From positions 744,001 to 808,000 of the forward strand of contig NZ_JAPKNI010000001.1 in the NCBI RefSeq assembly GCF_026343955.1: a stretch of DNA of 64,000 bases, read 5' to 3'. The stretch is from Kaistia defluvii. GTDB lineage: Bacteria > Pseudomonadota > Alphaproteobacteria > Rhizobiales > Kaistiaceae. Positions 47,275-57,952 of this stretch are shown in pieces (within the stretch, counting starts at the first letter, position 1; the number at the start of each line of letters is the position of its first letter). Made by a program: the position numbers and the translations under genes. A model generated the notes under the pieces. That model had not been told where the DNA came from. It worked only from the letters and a program-made list of their open reading frames with translations, and ran no database searches.

Positions 47275-47793
47275 TCACGAGCCGGCGTTGTTCAGCACCG
47301 TGACGGCACGACGGTTCTGCGACCAGCAGGAAATGTCGTTGCAGACGGCGACGGGCCGTTCCTTGCCGTAGGAGATCGTGCGGATACGGGCGGGATTGAT
47401 GCCGCGCGAGACCAGATAGTTCTTGGTGTTGGTGGCGCGACGGGCGCCCAGCGCGATGTTGTATTCACGCGTGCCGCGCTCGTCGGCATGGCCTTCGATC
47501 GTGACCTGGTAGCGCGGATACTGCTGCAGCCACTGGGCCTGCTTGTCGAGGGTCGCGCGGTTGGCCGACGAGATTTCGGTCTGGTCGGTCGTGAAGAAGA
47601 TGCGGTCGCCGACATTGACGACGAAATCCTGGGCGCTGCCCGGGCTCGCCGAACCGATGCCGCCGGAGCCGTAACCACCGGCGCCGCCAGCGCCACCGGC
47701 ACCCGGCTTATTGGCGCAGGCCGCCAACGCGAGCGCTGCACCGAGGAACACGACGAACTTGGCGCCGCGCAGAATGGGGTGAGTATTCGTCAT
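47275..47793 (-). CDS. pal: Peptidoglycan-associated lipoprotein Pal
   Basis: Outer-membrane lipoprotein binding peptidoglycan and TolB. The 172-residue protein has a lipobox (GAALALAACAN, cysteine near residue 26), a Gly-rich linker and an OmpA-like domain: FFTTDQTEISSANRATLDKQ, VTIEGHADERGTREYNIALG and ARIRTISYGKERPVAV. Upstream, TTAA-N7-TTCA at 47851-47865 is one base off the CtrA consensus. It is separated from tolB by a terminator. Confidence 0.97.
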   Translation of the reverse strand: MTNTHPILRGAKFVVFLGAALALAACANKPGAGGAGGAGGYGSGGIGSASPGSAQDFVVNVGDRIFFTTDQTEISSANRATLDKQAQWLQQYPRYQVTIEGHADERGTREYNIALGARRATNTKNYLVSRGINPARIRTISYGKERPVAVCNDISCWSQNRRAVTVLNNAGS

Positions 47794-47995
47794 GAAGATA
47801 ACTCCTTGTCCACCATACTCGGACATGAGGCGGTATTAGCAGCCCGTTGGTTAAGCGCGGGTTCAAAAACGTGGTTGAGAGGAGATTAACGTCACGGCCG
47901 TGGAAGCCATACGGTACCGGAAAACACGAGGCCCAGCCTGGATTCCCACATGCCTAACGAGGGGCGGGAACATGATTACCGAAATACGCACGGCG

Positions 47996-48031
47996 ATGAA
48001 AAAAGCCGCCGGCGCAGAGCGCCGACGGCTT
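47996..48031 (-). terminator. Intrinsic terminator of tolB
   Basis: On the minus strand AAGCCGTCGGCGC, loop TCT, GCGCCGGCGGCTT (one mismatch), then TTTTTT, 20 bases after the tolB stop. Confidence 0.88.
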
Positions 48032-48050
48032 GGAAACTATCCACTCGATC

Positions 48051-49430
48051 TCAGTTGATCAAGGGCGACCAGGCGGGATCCGAGCCGAAGGCGGGCGTCG
48101 GAACCTTGAACTCGTTATAGCCGGTCAGATCGACCGACCAGAGCTGCGGTCCGCCATTCGCGCCAGGCGTGTCGCGGAAGAACATCAGCACGCGGCCGTT
48201 GGGCGACCAGGTCGGACCTTCATTGTGGAAGCCTTCGGTCAAAATACGCTCGCCGGAACCGTCCGGCTTCATCACGCCGATGGCGAAACCGCCGGCAGAC
48301 TGGCGCGTGAACGCGATCAGATCGCCGCGCGGCGACCAGACCGGGGTCGAATAGGAACCCTGGCCGAACGAGATGCGCTGCGGGTTCGAGCCGTCTGCGC
48401 CCATCACGTAGATCTGCTGGCTGCCGCCACGATCCGAGGTGAAGACAATGCGCGAGCCATCCGGCGCATAGGACGGGCTGGTGTCGATCGAGGCCGAATT
48501 GGTCAGCCGCGTGGTGCGGCGCGAACGCAGATCCATCGCATAAATGTTGGCGTTGCCCTGGTCCTCGAAGCTCATGACGATGCGCTGGCCATCCGGCGAG
48601 AAGCGCGGCGCGAAGGTCATGCCCGGAAAATTGCCGACCAGCTCACGCTGCCCGGTTTCGATATTGAGCAGATAGACCCGCGGCTGGTCGGCGCCGTAGG
48701 ACATGTAGACCACTTCCTGCGCGGAAGAATTGAAGCGCGGCGTCAGCACGAGATCATTGCCGCGGGTCAGATAGCGCGAGTTGGCGCCATCCTGGTCCAT
48801 GATGGCCAGGCGCTTGACGCGCTTGTCCTTGGGGCCGCTCTCATCGACATAGACGACGCGGCTGTCGAAATAGCCCTGTTCGCCGGTCAGCCGCTCATAG
48901 ATCGCGTCGGCGATGATGTGGGCCACCCGACGCCAGTTCTCCGGCGTCGTGTAGAACTGCTGACCGGCCATCTGCTGGCCGGCATAGATGTCCCACAGGC
49001 GGAACTCGGCGCGCAGCCGGCCATCGGACTGGCGGGTGACGCCACCGGTGACGAGCGCCTGCGCCTTGATCACCGTCCAGCTCTGGAAATTCGGCGTCTG
49101 GTTGGCGTTGCCGATCTTCTCGATGAAGGAAGCCGGGTCGAGCGGCAGAAACAGGCCCGAGCGCTTCAGGTCGGCGGCGATGACGCCGGACACATCGGCC
49201 GCGAGCTGTGCGTCGGCCGGCGTGCCGCCGATGAAGGTCGGGATGGCGATCGGCAGCGGCTGGACATTGCCCTGCGTCACGTCGAGCTCGATGAGGGCTT
49301 CGGCGCGCTGGGTGAACGGCACGGTCGCCACCACGAAGGCAGCGGCGAAAAGAAGGGCCGCTCCGAAGGACATCCGGGTTAGGCGACGCGGACCGGCCGC
49401 GGCGCCTTTGTCGAGGGCGTGAACCGTCAT
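48051..49430 (-). CDS. tolB: Tol-Pal system protein TolB
   Basis: Periplasmic protein with an N-terminal TolB domain and a beta-propeller that binds Pal. The 459-residue product has a long N-region before its hydrophobic signal segment ([20 protein letters not shown], cleavage near RAEA), then [20 protein letters not shown] and propeller blades ([60 protein letters not shown]). The start at 49430 (MTVHALDKG) is probable; the ATG at M20 would shorten the N-region. Follows tolA. Confidence 0.96.
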   Translation of the reverse strand: MTVHALDKGAAAGPRRLTRMSFGAALLFAAAFVVATVPFTQRAEALIELDVTQGNVQPLPIAIPTFIGGTPADAQLAADVSGVIAADLKRSGLFLPLDPASFIEKIGNANQTPNFQSWTVIKAQALVTGGVTRQSDGRLRAEFRLWDIYAGQQMAGQQFYTTPENWRRVAHIIADAIYERLTGEQGYFDSRVVYVDESGPKDKRVKRLAIMDQDGANSRYLTRGNDLVLTPRFNSSAQEVVYMSYGADQPRVYLLNIETGQRELVGNFPGMTFAPRFSPDGQRIVMSFEDQGNANIYAMDLRSRRTTRLTNSASIDTSPSYAPDGSRIVFTSDRGGSQQIYVMGADGSNPQRISFGQGSYSTPVWSPRGDLIAFTRQSAGGFAIGVMKPDGSGERILTEGFHNEGPTWSPNGRVLMFFRDTPGANGGPQLWSVDLTGYNEFKVPTPAFGSDPAWSPLIN

Positions 49431-49512
49431 GGTGCTGTTCCTGTAATCCAAATCTTCTGTGCTGGTTCGGTTGTGGCCGAAGATAACGGCAGAGCAGTGA
49501 CGACGGCGAATC

Positions 49513-50502
49513 TCATCCTTGCGGAGAGAATCGCATCTGGACCTCGCTCCAAAGATCATACTTCTCGACCGGCAGCTGATACGGGCCGCACTGGAGCACG
49601 GCGCCAACCGCGCGATCCGCGGCGACCGTGCCATACTGGCTGGCCGGATATTGCTGGATCGACGGCATGCCATTGACCGTGCCGTCCTGGTTCAGCTTGA
49701 AGCGGATCGTGACGGTGACGTCCTTCGGATCCGTCCAGCCGACCGGAATGTTCCAGCAGCGCTGGATCTGCGCGCGCAGCGCGTCGATCTCGCTCTGCGT
49801 CATCGTGGCGCTCGGATTGCGTGCCTCTTCCGCGCCAAACGATTCCTGTTCCTGACTGCGCGTCTCGCCGCCGGTCGGCTTGGTCTTGTCGAGCAGGGCG
49901 GCAATACGGTCGGGGTCGAAGTCCGACGGCGTCGTGCTCTGCGAGGGCTGCTTTGCGGGCTTGTCCGGCTGCTTCTTCGGCGCCTCGGCGGTCTCGACCG
50001 GCTTGGGCGGCTGCGGCTTGACGCGCGGCTTGGGAGCGGGCTGCGGCGGCGTGGCCTCGGCCTCCTTGGGCGCAGGCGCGGGTTCGGGCGTCGGCTCGGG
50101 CTTCACCTCGGCCGGGGCAGGCTTGGGCGGCTCCGGCGGCGTCGGCTCGGGCGGCGCGGGGGTGGGCTCAGGCGGGGTCGGCGCCGGCGGCGTCGGTTCC
50201 GACTTGGGCTGCGGCGGCGGGGGCGGCGGAGGCGGCGGCGTCGACGGCTGCGCGGGCTTCGGCGGCGCCGGCGACGGCTTCGGCGTCTCCTTCTCGGAAG
50301 GCTTGTTCGGAGACGGCTTGTTCTTGACCTCGGCGGTCTTCTTGCCCTTCTGCAGGCTGGTCAGCTCCGAGATCGGAACGAGGTCGACCGGCATCGATTC
50401 GACCATGGTCGCATCGAACGGCTTGTTGTCGGGCAGCCCGAAGAGCCCCAAGGCGAGAACCGAGAGGTGGGCAACGGCGGAAAAGGCGAGCCCGACGCGC
50501 AT
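49513..50502 (-). CDS. tolA: Tol-Pal system protein TolA
   Basis: Inner-membrane protein that transmits TolQR energy to Pal/TolB. The 329-residue protein has an N-terminal membrane helix ([20 protein letters not shown]), a ~190-residue Pro/Lys/Glu periplasmic arm with a run of nine prolines ([20 protein letters not shown]) instead of the Ala/Lys helix of E. coli TolA, and a compact C-terminal TonB-like domain ([35 protein letters not shown]) with two cysteines. It starts 3 bases after tolR. Confidence 0.94.
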   Translation of the reverse strand: MRVGLAFSAVAHLSVLALGLFGLPDNKPFDATMVESMPVDLVPISELTSLQKGKKTAEVKNKPSPNKPSEKETPKPSPAPPKPAQPSTPPPPPPPPPQPKSEPTPPAPTPPEPTPAPPEPTPPEPPKPAPAEVKPEPTPEPAPAPKEAEATPPQPAPKPRVKPQPPKPVETAEAPKKQPDKPAKQPSQSTTPSDFDPDRIAALLDKTKPTGGETRSQEQESFGAEEARNPSATMTQSEIDALRAQIQRCWNIPVGWTDPKDVTVTIRFKLNQDGTVNGMPSIQQYPASQYGTVAADRAVGAVLQCGPYQLPVEKYDLWSEVQMRFSPQG

Positions 50503-50505
50503 GGA

Positions 50506-50958
50506 TCAGCCGTCCGTCGCCTCGGTGACAAGCCCGATGTTGCGATAGCCGGCGCTCGAGATGGCGCCCATCACCTGCATGATCGCGCCGTAATTGCTGG
50601 TCTTGTCGCCGCGCACGAAGATGCGCTCTTCATAACCAGCCGCCGCGATCGCCTTGAGCTTCGGCACGATCTCGTTGAGCGAGATCTCCGTGTCCTGCAG
50701 GAAGATCTTGCCGTCGGCATTGATGCTGACGGAAATCGGATCCTTGTCGGCCGTGAGCGCCTTGGCCTGGCTCTGCGGCAGGTCCAGCGGAACACCGGCC
50801 GTCAGCAGCGGCGCCGAGACCATGAAGATGATCAGCAGCACGAGAATGACGTCGACGAACGGCGTGACGTTGATTTCGCTCATGACGCCAGTCGTGCGCC
50901 GGCGACGGCGTCCACCGCGTCCACCGCCTCCCGACCGACCGCCGACCGACATGCCCAT
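50506..50958 (-). CDS. tolR: Tol-Pal system protein TolR (ExbD family)
   Basis: A 150-residue proton-channel subunit: Gly/Arg-rich N-tail, one membrane helix with the key Asp (VTPFVDVILVLLIIFMVSAP), then a periplasmic domain (LDLPQSQAKALTADKDPISV, ERIFVRGDKTSNYGAIMQVM). Works with TolQ to convert proton motive force. Gaps of 3 bases to tolA and to tolQ show a tight operon. Confidence 0.96.
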   Translation of the reverse strand: MGMSVGGRSGGGGRGGRRRRRTTGVMSEINVTPFVDVILVLLIIFMVSAPLLTAGVPLDLPQSQAKALTADKDPISVSINADGKIFLQDTEISLNEIVPKLKAIAAAGYEERIFVRGDKTSNYGAIMQVMGAISSAGYRNIGLVTEATDG

Positions 50959-50961
50959 GGC

Positions 50962-51672
<711 letters not shown>

Positions 51673-51903
51673 TCGCTTTACAACCTCTCGGAGTTGATCA
51701 CTCGCATCTCGCAGCCGGCGAGGACAGGACGCGGTACCTGGCGACGATCCCAGCCTTGGAACAAGTCCTTGCAAGCATCGGGCCGGATACAACAATCCGA
51801 TTGGCTGTCTCGCCCTCAAATTTGTTCATTTGAGGGCGTTTTGGCCAGCTCGCCCATGCTGTCGCGACGCCTTCTCTATAGCGCCGGCATGGTTAAGCAA
51901 TGG

Positions 51904-52371
51904 TTATTTCGGGGCCGCCGCGAAGCGCTGCGCGAGGCTCTCCGGGATTCGCTGCGCCCGGCCCGCCGCATTGACCAGCACCACCGTCACGACCGCCTCG
52001 ATCAGGATCTCCGAACCGCGACGAATGGTCTGCGACAGCAGGATCCGCGCCCCGCGCACTTCCCGGGGCCGGGTCAGCACCTCGACGACGTCGTCGATGC
52101 GCGCAGGCCGCTTGAAGTCGATCTCCATGCGGTGCACGGCGAAGGCGATCGACTCGCCCGTCTCGCCGGCATGCAGCTCGCTGTGATGCACGCCGAGCAG
52201 GCGCACATAATCGCTGCGGCCGCGCTCCAGAAAGCGGACATAGGAGCCGTGATAGACGACGCCGGAAAAGTCGGTGTCCTCGAAATAGATCCGCACCGGC
52301 AGCACATGGCCCTCCGGCGTGTGCCGTCCGGCGAGGTGGGGATAGTCGTCCTGGATGCCGTCCTGGCTCAT
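51904..52371 (-). CDS. ybgC: Acyl-CoA thioester hydrolase YbgC
   Basis: A 155-residue hot-dog-fold thioesterase. The catalytic motif VRIYFEDTDFSGVVYHGSYV is intact, with the Asp of DTDFSGVVYH. It hydrolyses short-chain or acyl-ACP-linked thioesters and is typically first in the tol-pal cluster, though its role there is unclear. The start at 52371 (MSQDGIQD) is preferred; an ATG at 52392 is in frame. tolQ begins about 230 bases further on. Confidence 0.94.
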   Translation of the reverse strand: MSQDGIQDDYPHLAGRHTPEGHVLPVRIYFEDTDFSGVVYHGSYVRFLERGRSDYVRLLGVHHSELHAGETGESIAFAVHRMEIDFKRPARIDDVVEVLTRPREVRGARILLSQTIRRGSEILIEAVVTVVLVNAAGRAQRIPESLAQRFAAAPK

Positions 52372-52448
52372 GCGATGCTGGCTCCTTCTCATGCGGCCCC
52401 GACGCGCCGGAGTGCGTTTTCGCGCGTTCCCAGCGTGACTTATGCGAT

Positions 52449-53483
52449 CTAGCCGTCGAGATCGAGCATCGGCGCCTCGATGATGGCGCTGTTCGGAACG
52501 GCGAGGCCGAGATGGCGGAACGCGTGCGGTGTCAGCATCCGGCCGCGCGGCGTGCGCTGCACGAAGCCCTGCTGGATCAAATAGGGCTCGACGATCTCCT
52601 CGATCGCGTCGCGCGGTTCGGACAGGGCGGCCGCGATCGTCTCGATGCCGACCGGCCCGCCGCCAAACGACACGGCGATGGTCGACATGTAGCGCCGATC
52701 GAGCGAATCGAACCCCATGCTGTCGACCTCGAGCCGCAGCAGCGCGCCATCCGCCACCTCGCGCGTGATCGTGCCCGGGCCCTCGACCAGCGCGAAATCG
52801 CGCACGCGGCGCAGCAGCCGGCCGGCGACGCGTGGCGTGCCGCGCGAGCGGCGCGCGATCTCGGTCGCGCCATCCGCCGTCATGCCGATGCCCATCATCT
52901 TCGCGCCGCGCGACACGATGTGTTCCAGTTCCGGCACGGTGTAGAACTGCAGTCGGACGGGGATGCCGAAGCGGTCGCGCAGCGGCGTGGTCAGCAGGCC
53001 GAGACGAGTTGTCGCAGCGACCAGCGTGAATTTCGCCAGGTCGATCTTCACCGACCGCGCCGCCGGCCCCTCGCCGATGATCAGGTCGAGCTGGAAATCC
53101 TCCATCGCCGGATAGAGAATCTCCTCCACCGCCGGGCTCAGGCGATGGATCTCGTCGATGAACAGCACGTCACGCTCTTCGAGATTGGTCAGCAGCGCCG
53201 CGAGATCGCCGGCCTTGGCGATGACCGGCCCGGAGGTGGCGCGGAAATTCACCCCGAGCTCGCGCGAGACGATCTGCGCCAGCGTCGTCTTGCCGAGCCC
53301 AGGAGGCCCGACGAACAGCACATGGTCGAGTGCTTCCTTGCGGGAGCGGGCCGCCTCGATGAACACCGAAAGGTTGGCGCGCGCCTGCTGCTGGCCGACG
53401 AAATCGGCCAGGACCTGCGGCCGCAGCGTCCGGTCGAAGTCTTCACTCTGGAATTCGGGGGCTACCAGGCGGCTGTCGCTCAT
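52449..53483 (-). CDS. ruvB: Holliday junction branch-migration ATPase RuvB
   Basis: Hexameric AAA+ motor driving branch migration with RuvA. The 344-residue protein has Walker [14 protein letters not shown], Walker [13 protein letters not shown], sensor [19 protein letters not shown], the arginine-finger region RFG, and a C-terminal winged helix ([19 protein letters not shown]). Its ATG overlaps the stop of the upstream membrane-protein gene (ATGA), so they are translationally coupled. Confidence 0.97.
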   Translation of the reverse strand: MSDSRLVAPEFQSEDFDRTLRPQVLADFVGQQQARANLSVFIEAARSRKEALDHVLFVGPPGLGKTTLAQIVSRELGVNFRATSGPVIAKAGDLAALLTNLEERDVLFIDEIHRLSPAVEEILYPAMEDFQLDLIIGEGPAARSVKIDLAKFTLVAATTRLGLLTTPLRDRFGIPVRLQFYTVPELEHIVSRGAKMMGIGMTADGATEIARRSRGTPRVAGRLLRRVRDFALVEGPGTITREVADGALLRLEVDSMGFDSLDRRYMSTIAVSFGGGPVGIETIAAALSEPRDAIEEIVEPYLIQQGFVQRTPRGRMLTPHAFRHLGLAVPNSAIIEAPMLDLDG

Positions 53484-53950
53484 CGTTCCTCCTGCGACAA
53501 CATTGGCCGCGCGAATGGTCGGCTCAGTCCGTAACAGACGAGGCCGGCCAGGACCACGCTGACGAAAGCGCGTGCCCCGATTGCCAGTTGAGCGCCGAAA
53601 GGCGGCGGGGTGAAGACGAACAGGTTGCGGGCGAAGAAGATCGCCGTGGCGAGCCCCAGCCCCGCCGACAGCATGGCGATCAGGCGGCCGGAGGTCCGGC
53701 CGCGCGAATCCCGCCAGGCGACCAGCGCGCCGAGAAGGCCGGCCGGGACGGCGCCCAGAATGAAAAGAAAACGCGGCACGAAGAACACGTCCTGGACGAT
53801 CCAGCTGCGCAGCCGGGCAAGGCTGAGCCCGTCCTCCAGGCTCAGCTGTTCCAGCGCCATGTCGACCAGCATGACCAGCAAAGGGCCGAACAGCACGAAG
53901 ATCACGATCGTCGGCCAGCGGCTGGCCAGCGCGGCGCGGACCTCGGTCAC
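53480..53950 (-). CDS. Four-helix membrane protein embedded between ruvA and ruvB
   Basis: A 156-residue protein with about four hydrophobic helices ([78 protein letters not shown]). I recognise no family; the topology resembles small DUF-type integral membrane proteins of Rhizobiales. It lies 28 bases after ruvA and overlaps ruvB by four bases, so it is in the ruv transcript. Its role in or beside recombination is unknown. Confidence 0.82.
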   Translation of the reverse strand: MTEVRAALASRWPTIVIFVLFGPLLVMLVDMALEQLSLEDGLSLARLRSWIVQDVFFVPRFLFILGAVPAGLLGALVAWRDSRGRTSGRLIAMLSAGLGLATAIFFARNLFVFTPPPFGAQLAIGARAFVSVVLAGLVCYGLSRPFARPMLSQEER

Positions 53951-53978
53951 GGCAGCCCCCTGCCGGTCGCGGCACCGG

Positions 53979-54596
53979 TCATCGCGCCAGTTCCTTCAGG
54001 CCGAGGCGGATCAGCGTCTCGGTGGTGGCGTCCTCGCCGGCGGAACGCGCCGCCGCCGCGACCGCCGCACTCGCCTGCAACTGCGCATAGCCGAGATTGG
54101 TCAGCGCCGAAACGGCGTCCGCGACCGGCTGCGGCGCACGCTTGTCATGCAGTTCGTTCTGCAGCGCCACGAAGGTTGGATCGGCGGTCGAGAAGGCTGG
54201 CGCCTTGTCGCGCAATTCCGCGACGATGCGGGCCGCGACCTTGGGCCCGACGCCCGGCGCGCGCGACACCTGCGCCTTGTCCTGCAGGGCGATGGCGGTG
54301 GCAAGATCGGCTGGCTTCAGGATGCCCAGAATGGCGAGCGCCACCTTGGAGCCGACGCCCTGCACGGTCATCAGCAGCCGGAACCACTCGCGCTCGACAT
54401 CGGCGCCGAAGCCGAACAGCTTGATCATGTCCTCGCGTACATAGGTCTCGATGGCGAGCTGGGCCGCCTCGCCGGGGGCCGGCAGCGCCTGCAGCGTCCG
54501 GGTCGAGCAATGCACCTGATAGCCGACGCCGCCGACATCCAGGATGACCCAGTCGTCGCCGAACGAGTCGACGATCCCCTTGAGCTTGCCGATCAT
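53979..54596 (-). CDS. ruvA: Holliday junction DNA helicase subunit RuvA
   Basis: Tetrameric protein that binds the four-way junction and recruits RuvB. The 205-residue protein has the N-terminal OB fold ([20 protein letters not shown]), tandem helix-hairpin-helix motifs ([20 protein letters not shown] and [16 protein letters not shown]) and the mobile C-terminal domain ([20 protein letters not shown]). Preceded by ruvC in the usual order, with a 75-base gap. Confidence 0.97.
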   Translation of the reverse strand: MIGKLKGIVDSFGDDWVILDVGGVGYQVHCSTRTLQALPAPGEAAQLAIETYVREDMIKLFGFGADVEREWFRLLMTVQGVGSKVALAILGILKPADLATAIALQDKAQVSRAPGVGPKVAARIVAELRDKAPAFSTADPTFVALQNELHDKRAPQPVADAVSALTNLGYAQLQASAAVAAAARSAGEDATTETLIRLGLKELAR

Positions 54597-54671
54597 GCTT
54601 CCACCAGCCTCCGAAAGCGGGAACCCGGAAGGTGGCGGCCCTGCCGGATCCAGTGATGCGTCGAGACGAAG

Positions 54672-55181
54672 TTAGCCCACCGCCCGCATCATGCGGGCGA
54701 GCGAGACGCGGTGATGAACATGGCATATCGCGATGCCGAGGGCGTCGGCGGCGTCGTCGGTGTCGAACTCGGCCTTCGGCAGCAGCACCTTCACCATCAT
54801 GCGGATCTGCTCCTTGCCGGCATGGCCGGCGCCGACGATCGTCTTCTTGACCGAGTTCGGCGAATATTCGGCCACCGAGAGGCCGGCCAGCGCCGGCACC
54901 AGCAGCGCGATGCCGCGCGCATGGCCGAGCTTGAGCGTCGCGCCCGCGTCCTTGTTGACGAAGGTCTGCTCCACGGCCGCCTCGTCGGGCTGATACTGGC
55001 GCATGACTTCCGTCAATCCGGTATGCAGCGTGACCAGCCGGTGCGCCAGTTCGCCATCCAGCTGCGCCTTGACGGTGCCGGACGCGATGAAGGAAAGCGC
55101 ATTGCCCCGACTCTCGACGATTCCCCAGCCGGTGCGGCGAAGCCCGGGGTCGATGCCGATGATGCGAATCGTGTGTGTCAT
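54672..55181 (-). CDS. ruvC: Crossover junction endodeoxyribonuclease RuvC
   Basis: Resolves Holliday junctions. The 169-residue protein has the four catalytic acidic residues in context: [28 protein letters not shown], and [19 protein letters not shown]. First gene of ruvC-ruvA-X-ruvB. The ATG at 55181 begins [11 protein letters not shown]. Confidence 0.97.
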   Translation of the reverse strand: MTHTIRIIGIDPGLRRTGWGIVESRGNALSFIASGTVKAQLDGELAHRLVTLHTGLTEVMRQYQPDEAAVEQTFVNKDAGATLKLGHARGIALLVPALAGLSVAEYSPNSVKKTIVGAGHAGKEQIRMMVKVLLPKAEFDTDDAADALGIAICHVHHRVSLARMMRAVG

Positions 55182-55273
55182 GCCAAAGGCCTAGCCGACC
55201 CCGGCGCAATTGGGAAGAACATTCGGGGAACATCGAGGAAAGTCCGGGACCGCCGCGGCCCCGGCCGGCGCGG

Positions 55274-55879
55274 TCAAAGCGGCTTGACGCCGTCCTTTTC
55301 GGCCTGCACGGCGCGGGCCGACAGGCTGCCATCGGCGTCCTTGGTGACGAAGACCGAGACGGCGGCGCCGGGCTTCAGCAGCGCCCGGTCGCCGGGAACG
55401 ATCGCGACGATCCGCGCCTCGGGGCCTACCTCGATATCCTGCTCGCCGCCCTTGTAGGTGAGGCGCAGGGTCTGGCCCTGAGGATCGGCGATCACCGTGG
55501 TGACGGTCGCGTTGGTCATCGACCGGCTGGGCCCCGACATCGGCCGGTGTCCCTCCCCGGCGCCGCGCATGCTTTCGGCAAAGATGTGCACTTCCTGCGC
55601 ATGCAGCTTGCCGTCCGCGCCCTGCACGGCGGCGGAGCCGACATAGTCGCCCGCCTTGATGTCGCTAAGCCTGCGATTCTCCAGCGCCGTGACCTTGACC
55701 GTGGGCGGGATCTGGACCGTCGCCACCTCGCCGTCGGCGGTCTTCATCGTCAGCCGGTCGCCGGCGAAACGCTCCACCGTGCCGCCGATGCGGTCGGGCA
55801 TGGCCGGCTGCTGCGCCAGCGCAGCGGCGGAGCCGAGGATCAGAAGAAAGCCGGCGGCAACAAGGGGAAGAAGGCGCAT
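55274..55879 (-). CDS. Periplasmic DUF5666-like beta-rich protein
   Basis: A 201-residue secreted protein: signal peptide MRLLPLVAAGFLLILGSAAA cleaved after ALAQ, followed by two OB-like segments (GGTVERFAGDRLTMKTADGE, VTTVIADPQGQTLRLTYKGG) of the GxVxxxxGxxLTV type seen in DUF5666 proteins. An RCxx motif is absent. Function unknown. The start at 55879 has AAGGGGAAGAAGG upstream; the frame stays open to 55930. Confidence 0.75.
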   Translation of the reverse strand: MRLLPLVAAGFLLILGSAAALAQQPAMPDRIGGTVERFAGDRLTMKTADGEVATVQIPPTVKVTALENRRLSDIKAGDYVGSAAVQGADGKLHAQEVHIFAESMRGAGEGHRPMSGPSRSMTNATVTTVIADPQGQTLRLTYKGGEQDIEVGPEARIVAIVPGDRALLKPGAAVSVFVTKDADGSLSARAVQAEKDGVKPL

Positions 55880-56016
55880 GGTTCGCTCCGAAGCCGAAGA
55901 CGGCCGGACATGGCCATCGCGACGGAGCAACTAGGGCGCGCCACCACGCTGTCGAGCGGATGCGGCAAAGGCGGAAGCCGGCCCGAACGCGTCGGGCCGG
56001 CAGTGGCCAGGAAGAC

Positions 56017-56766
56017 TCAGGCGGCGGTCAGCTTCTGCATGACCTCGTCGGAGACTTCGAAGTTGGTGTAGACGTTCTGGACGTCGTCATCATCGTCGAG
56101 CGCGTCGATCAGCTTCATGACGCTGACCGCCTTCTCCTCGTCGACGGGGACGAGGTTCTGCGGCTTCCAGATCGCCTTGACGGATTCAGCCTCGCCCAGC
56201 GTTTCCTCAAGCGCCTTGGAGACGTCGCTCAGGCTCTCGAAGGCGGTGATGATCTCGTGGCCTTCCTCGGTGCTCACCACGTCGTCGGCGCCCGCCTCGA
56301 TCGCGGCATCCAGCACCTTGTCGGCCGAACCGGCCTCGGGCTTGTAGACGATCTGGCCGACGTGATCGAACATGAAGGAAACGGCGCCGGTTTCGCCCAG
56401 CGCGCCGCCGGAGCGGGTGAAATAGGAGCGCACCGCGCTGGCCGTGCGGTTCTTGTTGTCGGTCAGCGCCTCGACCACGACGGCGATGCCGCCGGGACCG
56501 TAGCCCTCGTAGCGCATCTCGTCATAGTTCTCGCTGTCGGCGCCGGCCGCCTTCTTGATGGCGCGGTCGACGACGTCCTTGGGCATGTTTTCCGCGCGGG
56601 CGTTCTGGATCGCCAGGCGCAGGCGCGAGTTCATCTTCGGATCTGGCAGGCCGAGCTTGGCGGCAACGGTGATTTCACGCGCCAGCTTGGCGAAGGCCTG
56701 CGAGCGCTTAGCGTCGGCGGCACCCTTGCGGTGCATGATGTTCTTAAATTGGGAATGTCCGGCCAT
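56017..56766 (-). CDS. YebC/PmpR family DNA-binding regulatory protein
   Basis: A 249-residue member of the YebC family: [20 protein letters not shown] at the N-terminus and [20 protein letters not shown] are both hallmarks. Some members repress transcription; others act on translation of proline-rich stretches. It stands near ruvCAB, its usual neighbour in many bacteria. Three domains of the fold are complete. Confidence 0.95.
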   Translation of the reverse strand: MAGHSQFKNIMHRKGAADAKRSQAFAKLAREITVAAKLGLPDPKMNSRLRLAIQNARAENMPKDVVDRAIKKAAGADSENYDEMRYEGYGPGGIAVVVEALTDNKNRTASAVRSYFTRSGGALGETGAVSFMFDHVGQIVYKPEAGSADKVLDAAIEAGADDVVSTEEGHEIITAFESLSDVSKALEETLGEAESVKAIWKPQNLVPVDEEKAVSVMKLIDALDDDDDVQNVYTNFEVSDEVMQKLTAA

Positions 56767-56853
56767 CTGGGGCGTCCTATTGAAGCAAATGGGCGGCGCG
56801 GGCCGCGCGGTCGCCCCGCTTATAGGGGCAAGAAGCCCCGAAATAAAGTCGGC

Positions 56854-57936
56854 TCAGTGGCCGGCGGGCCAGCGTTCCGCTGCGATCTCGGCCGCCTTGC
56901 GCTCGCTTTCGGGCAGTCTCTCGACGAAATCGTCGAGCCATTCATCCTTGGCGCCACGCTTCTCGGCGATCAAATGCCATTTGGCGGCAGCCACGGGATC
57001 GGGGTCGGCCCCCATGCCGCTGGCAAGAATCCGGGCATAACGATTCTGGCCGACGGCATTGCCCGCCTCGGCCGCACGCTGGAACCAGCCCGCCGCGGCG
57101 ATGATGTCCTTCGGGGTGCCGATTCCGTTGAACAGGCGGATGCCGTATTCGACCGCCGCGTCGGCATGGCCGGCCTTCGCCGCCTTCGCCATCCACATCG
57201 TCGCGATGCCGTCGTCGAGCAGCACGCCCTCGCCCTCGGAATAGAGCTGCGCCAGCGCGAACTGGGCGTCGATATTGCCGAGCCCTGCCGACTTGCTGAA
57301 CAGCGCAGCCGCCTTCTCCGCGTCACGCGGACGGACATTCCCTTCCAGATAGAGCAGCCCGAGATTGTAGAGCGCCTGGGGCTCGTTCCACTCGGCCGCC
57401 TGCTCGAAGGCGTCGGCCGCCTTGGCGCGGTCCTTCTTCAGCCCGCGCCCGTCGAGATAGAGCAGGCCAAGCGCGAGCTGCGCATTGGGGTCGCCGCCGA
57501 GCGCGCCCTGCTGGTACCAGGCGGCCGCCGCCTTGTCGCTCTGCTTGACGCCGAGCCCCTCGGCATAGAGCCGGCCGACCAGCGTCGCCGAAACGCCGTC
57601 GCCCCGTTGCGCGCGGCTCATGGCGATCTTGAAGGCGGTGAGGTAGAGGCCGCGCTGGAATGCGCCGAAGGCGAGATCGCCCTCGCTGTCATCGTTCAGC
57701 GCCCGACCGGACTTGATCAGTTCGTCGGCGCTGGGGAGCAGGCCGGCCGCGGGCGGCGGCACGCCAAGCGTCCCGGACGAGCCGATCACCGGGGCGACGC
57801 CGATGGATTTATCCGTGCCCTCGGGCTTGGCCGGTTCGGTGGTCGTCGCCGTCGTCTTGCCGGACGCGGCCTGGGCTTGCATCGGCAGCGCGATGGCCAC
57901 AACCAGAACAGCGAGAACCGCGGTCCGCTTCGTCAT
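56854..57936 (-). CDS. Secreted Sel1-repeat protein
   Basis: A 360-residue protein: signal peptide MTKRTAVLAVLVVAIALPMQ cleaved after AQA, then about six Sel1-type TPR repeats (AAAWYQQGALGGDPNAQLAL, GLLYLDGRGLKKDRAKAADA, FEQAAEWNEPQALYNLGLLY). Such proteins usually mediate periplasmic protein-protein contacts. It begins 17 bases after the ThiE-like gene in the same direction; partners are unknown. Confidence 0.9.
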   Translation of the reverse strand: MTKRTAVLAVLVVAIALPMQAQAASGKTTATTTEPAKPEGTDKSIGVAPVIGSSGTLGVPPPAAGLLPSADELIKSGRALNDDSEGDLAFGAFQRGLYLTAFKIAMSRAQRGDGVSATLVGRLYAEGLGVKQSDKAAAAWYQQGALGGDPNAQLALGLLYLDGRGLKKDRAKAADAFEQAAEWNEPQALYNLGLLYLEGNVRPRDAEKAAALFSKSAGLGNIDAQFALAQLYSEGEGVLLDDGIATMWMAKAAKAGHADAAVEYGIRLFNGIGTPKDIIAAAGWFQRAAEAGNAVGQNRYARILASGMGADPDPVAAAKWHLIAEKRGAKDEWLDDFVERLPESERKAAEIAAERWPAGH

Positions 57937-57952
57937 GGCGTGGCCCGCCCGG

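Noticed and set aside
49950-50330. GC-rich repeat tract in tolA considered as a possible non-coding repeat
   Set aside because: It encodes the in-frame proline-rich TolA arm.
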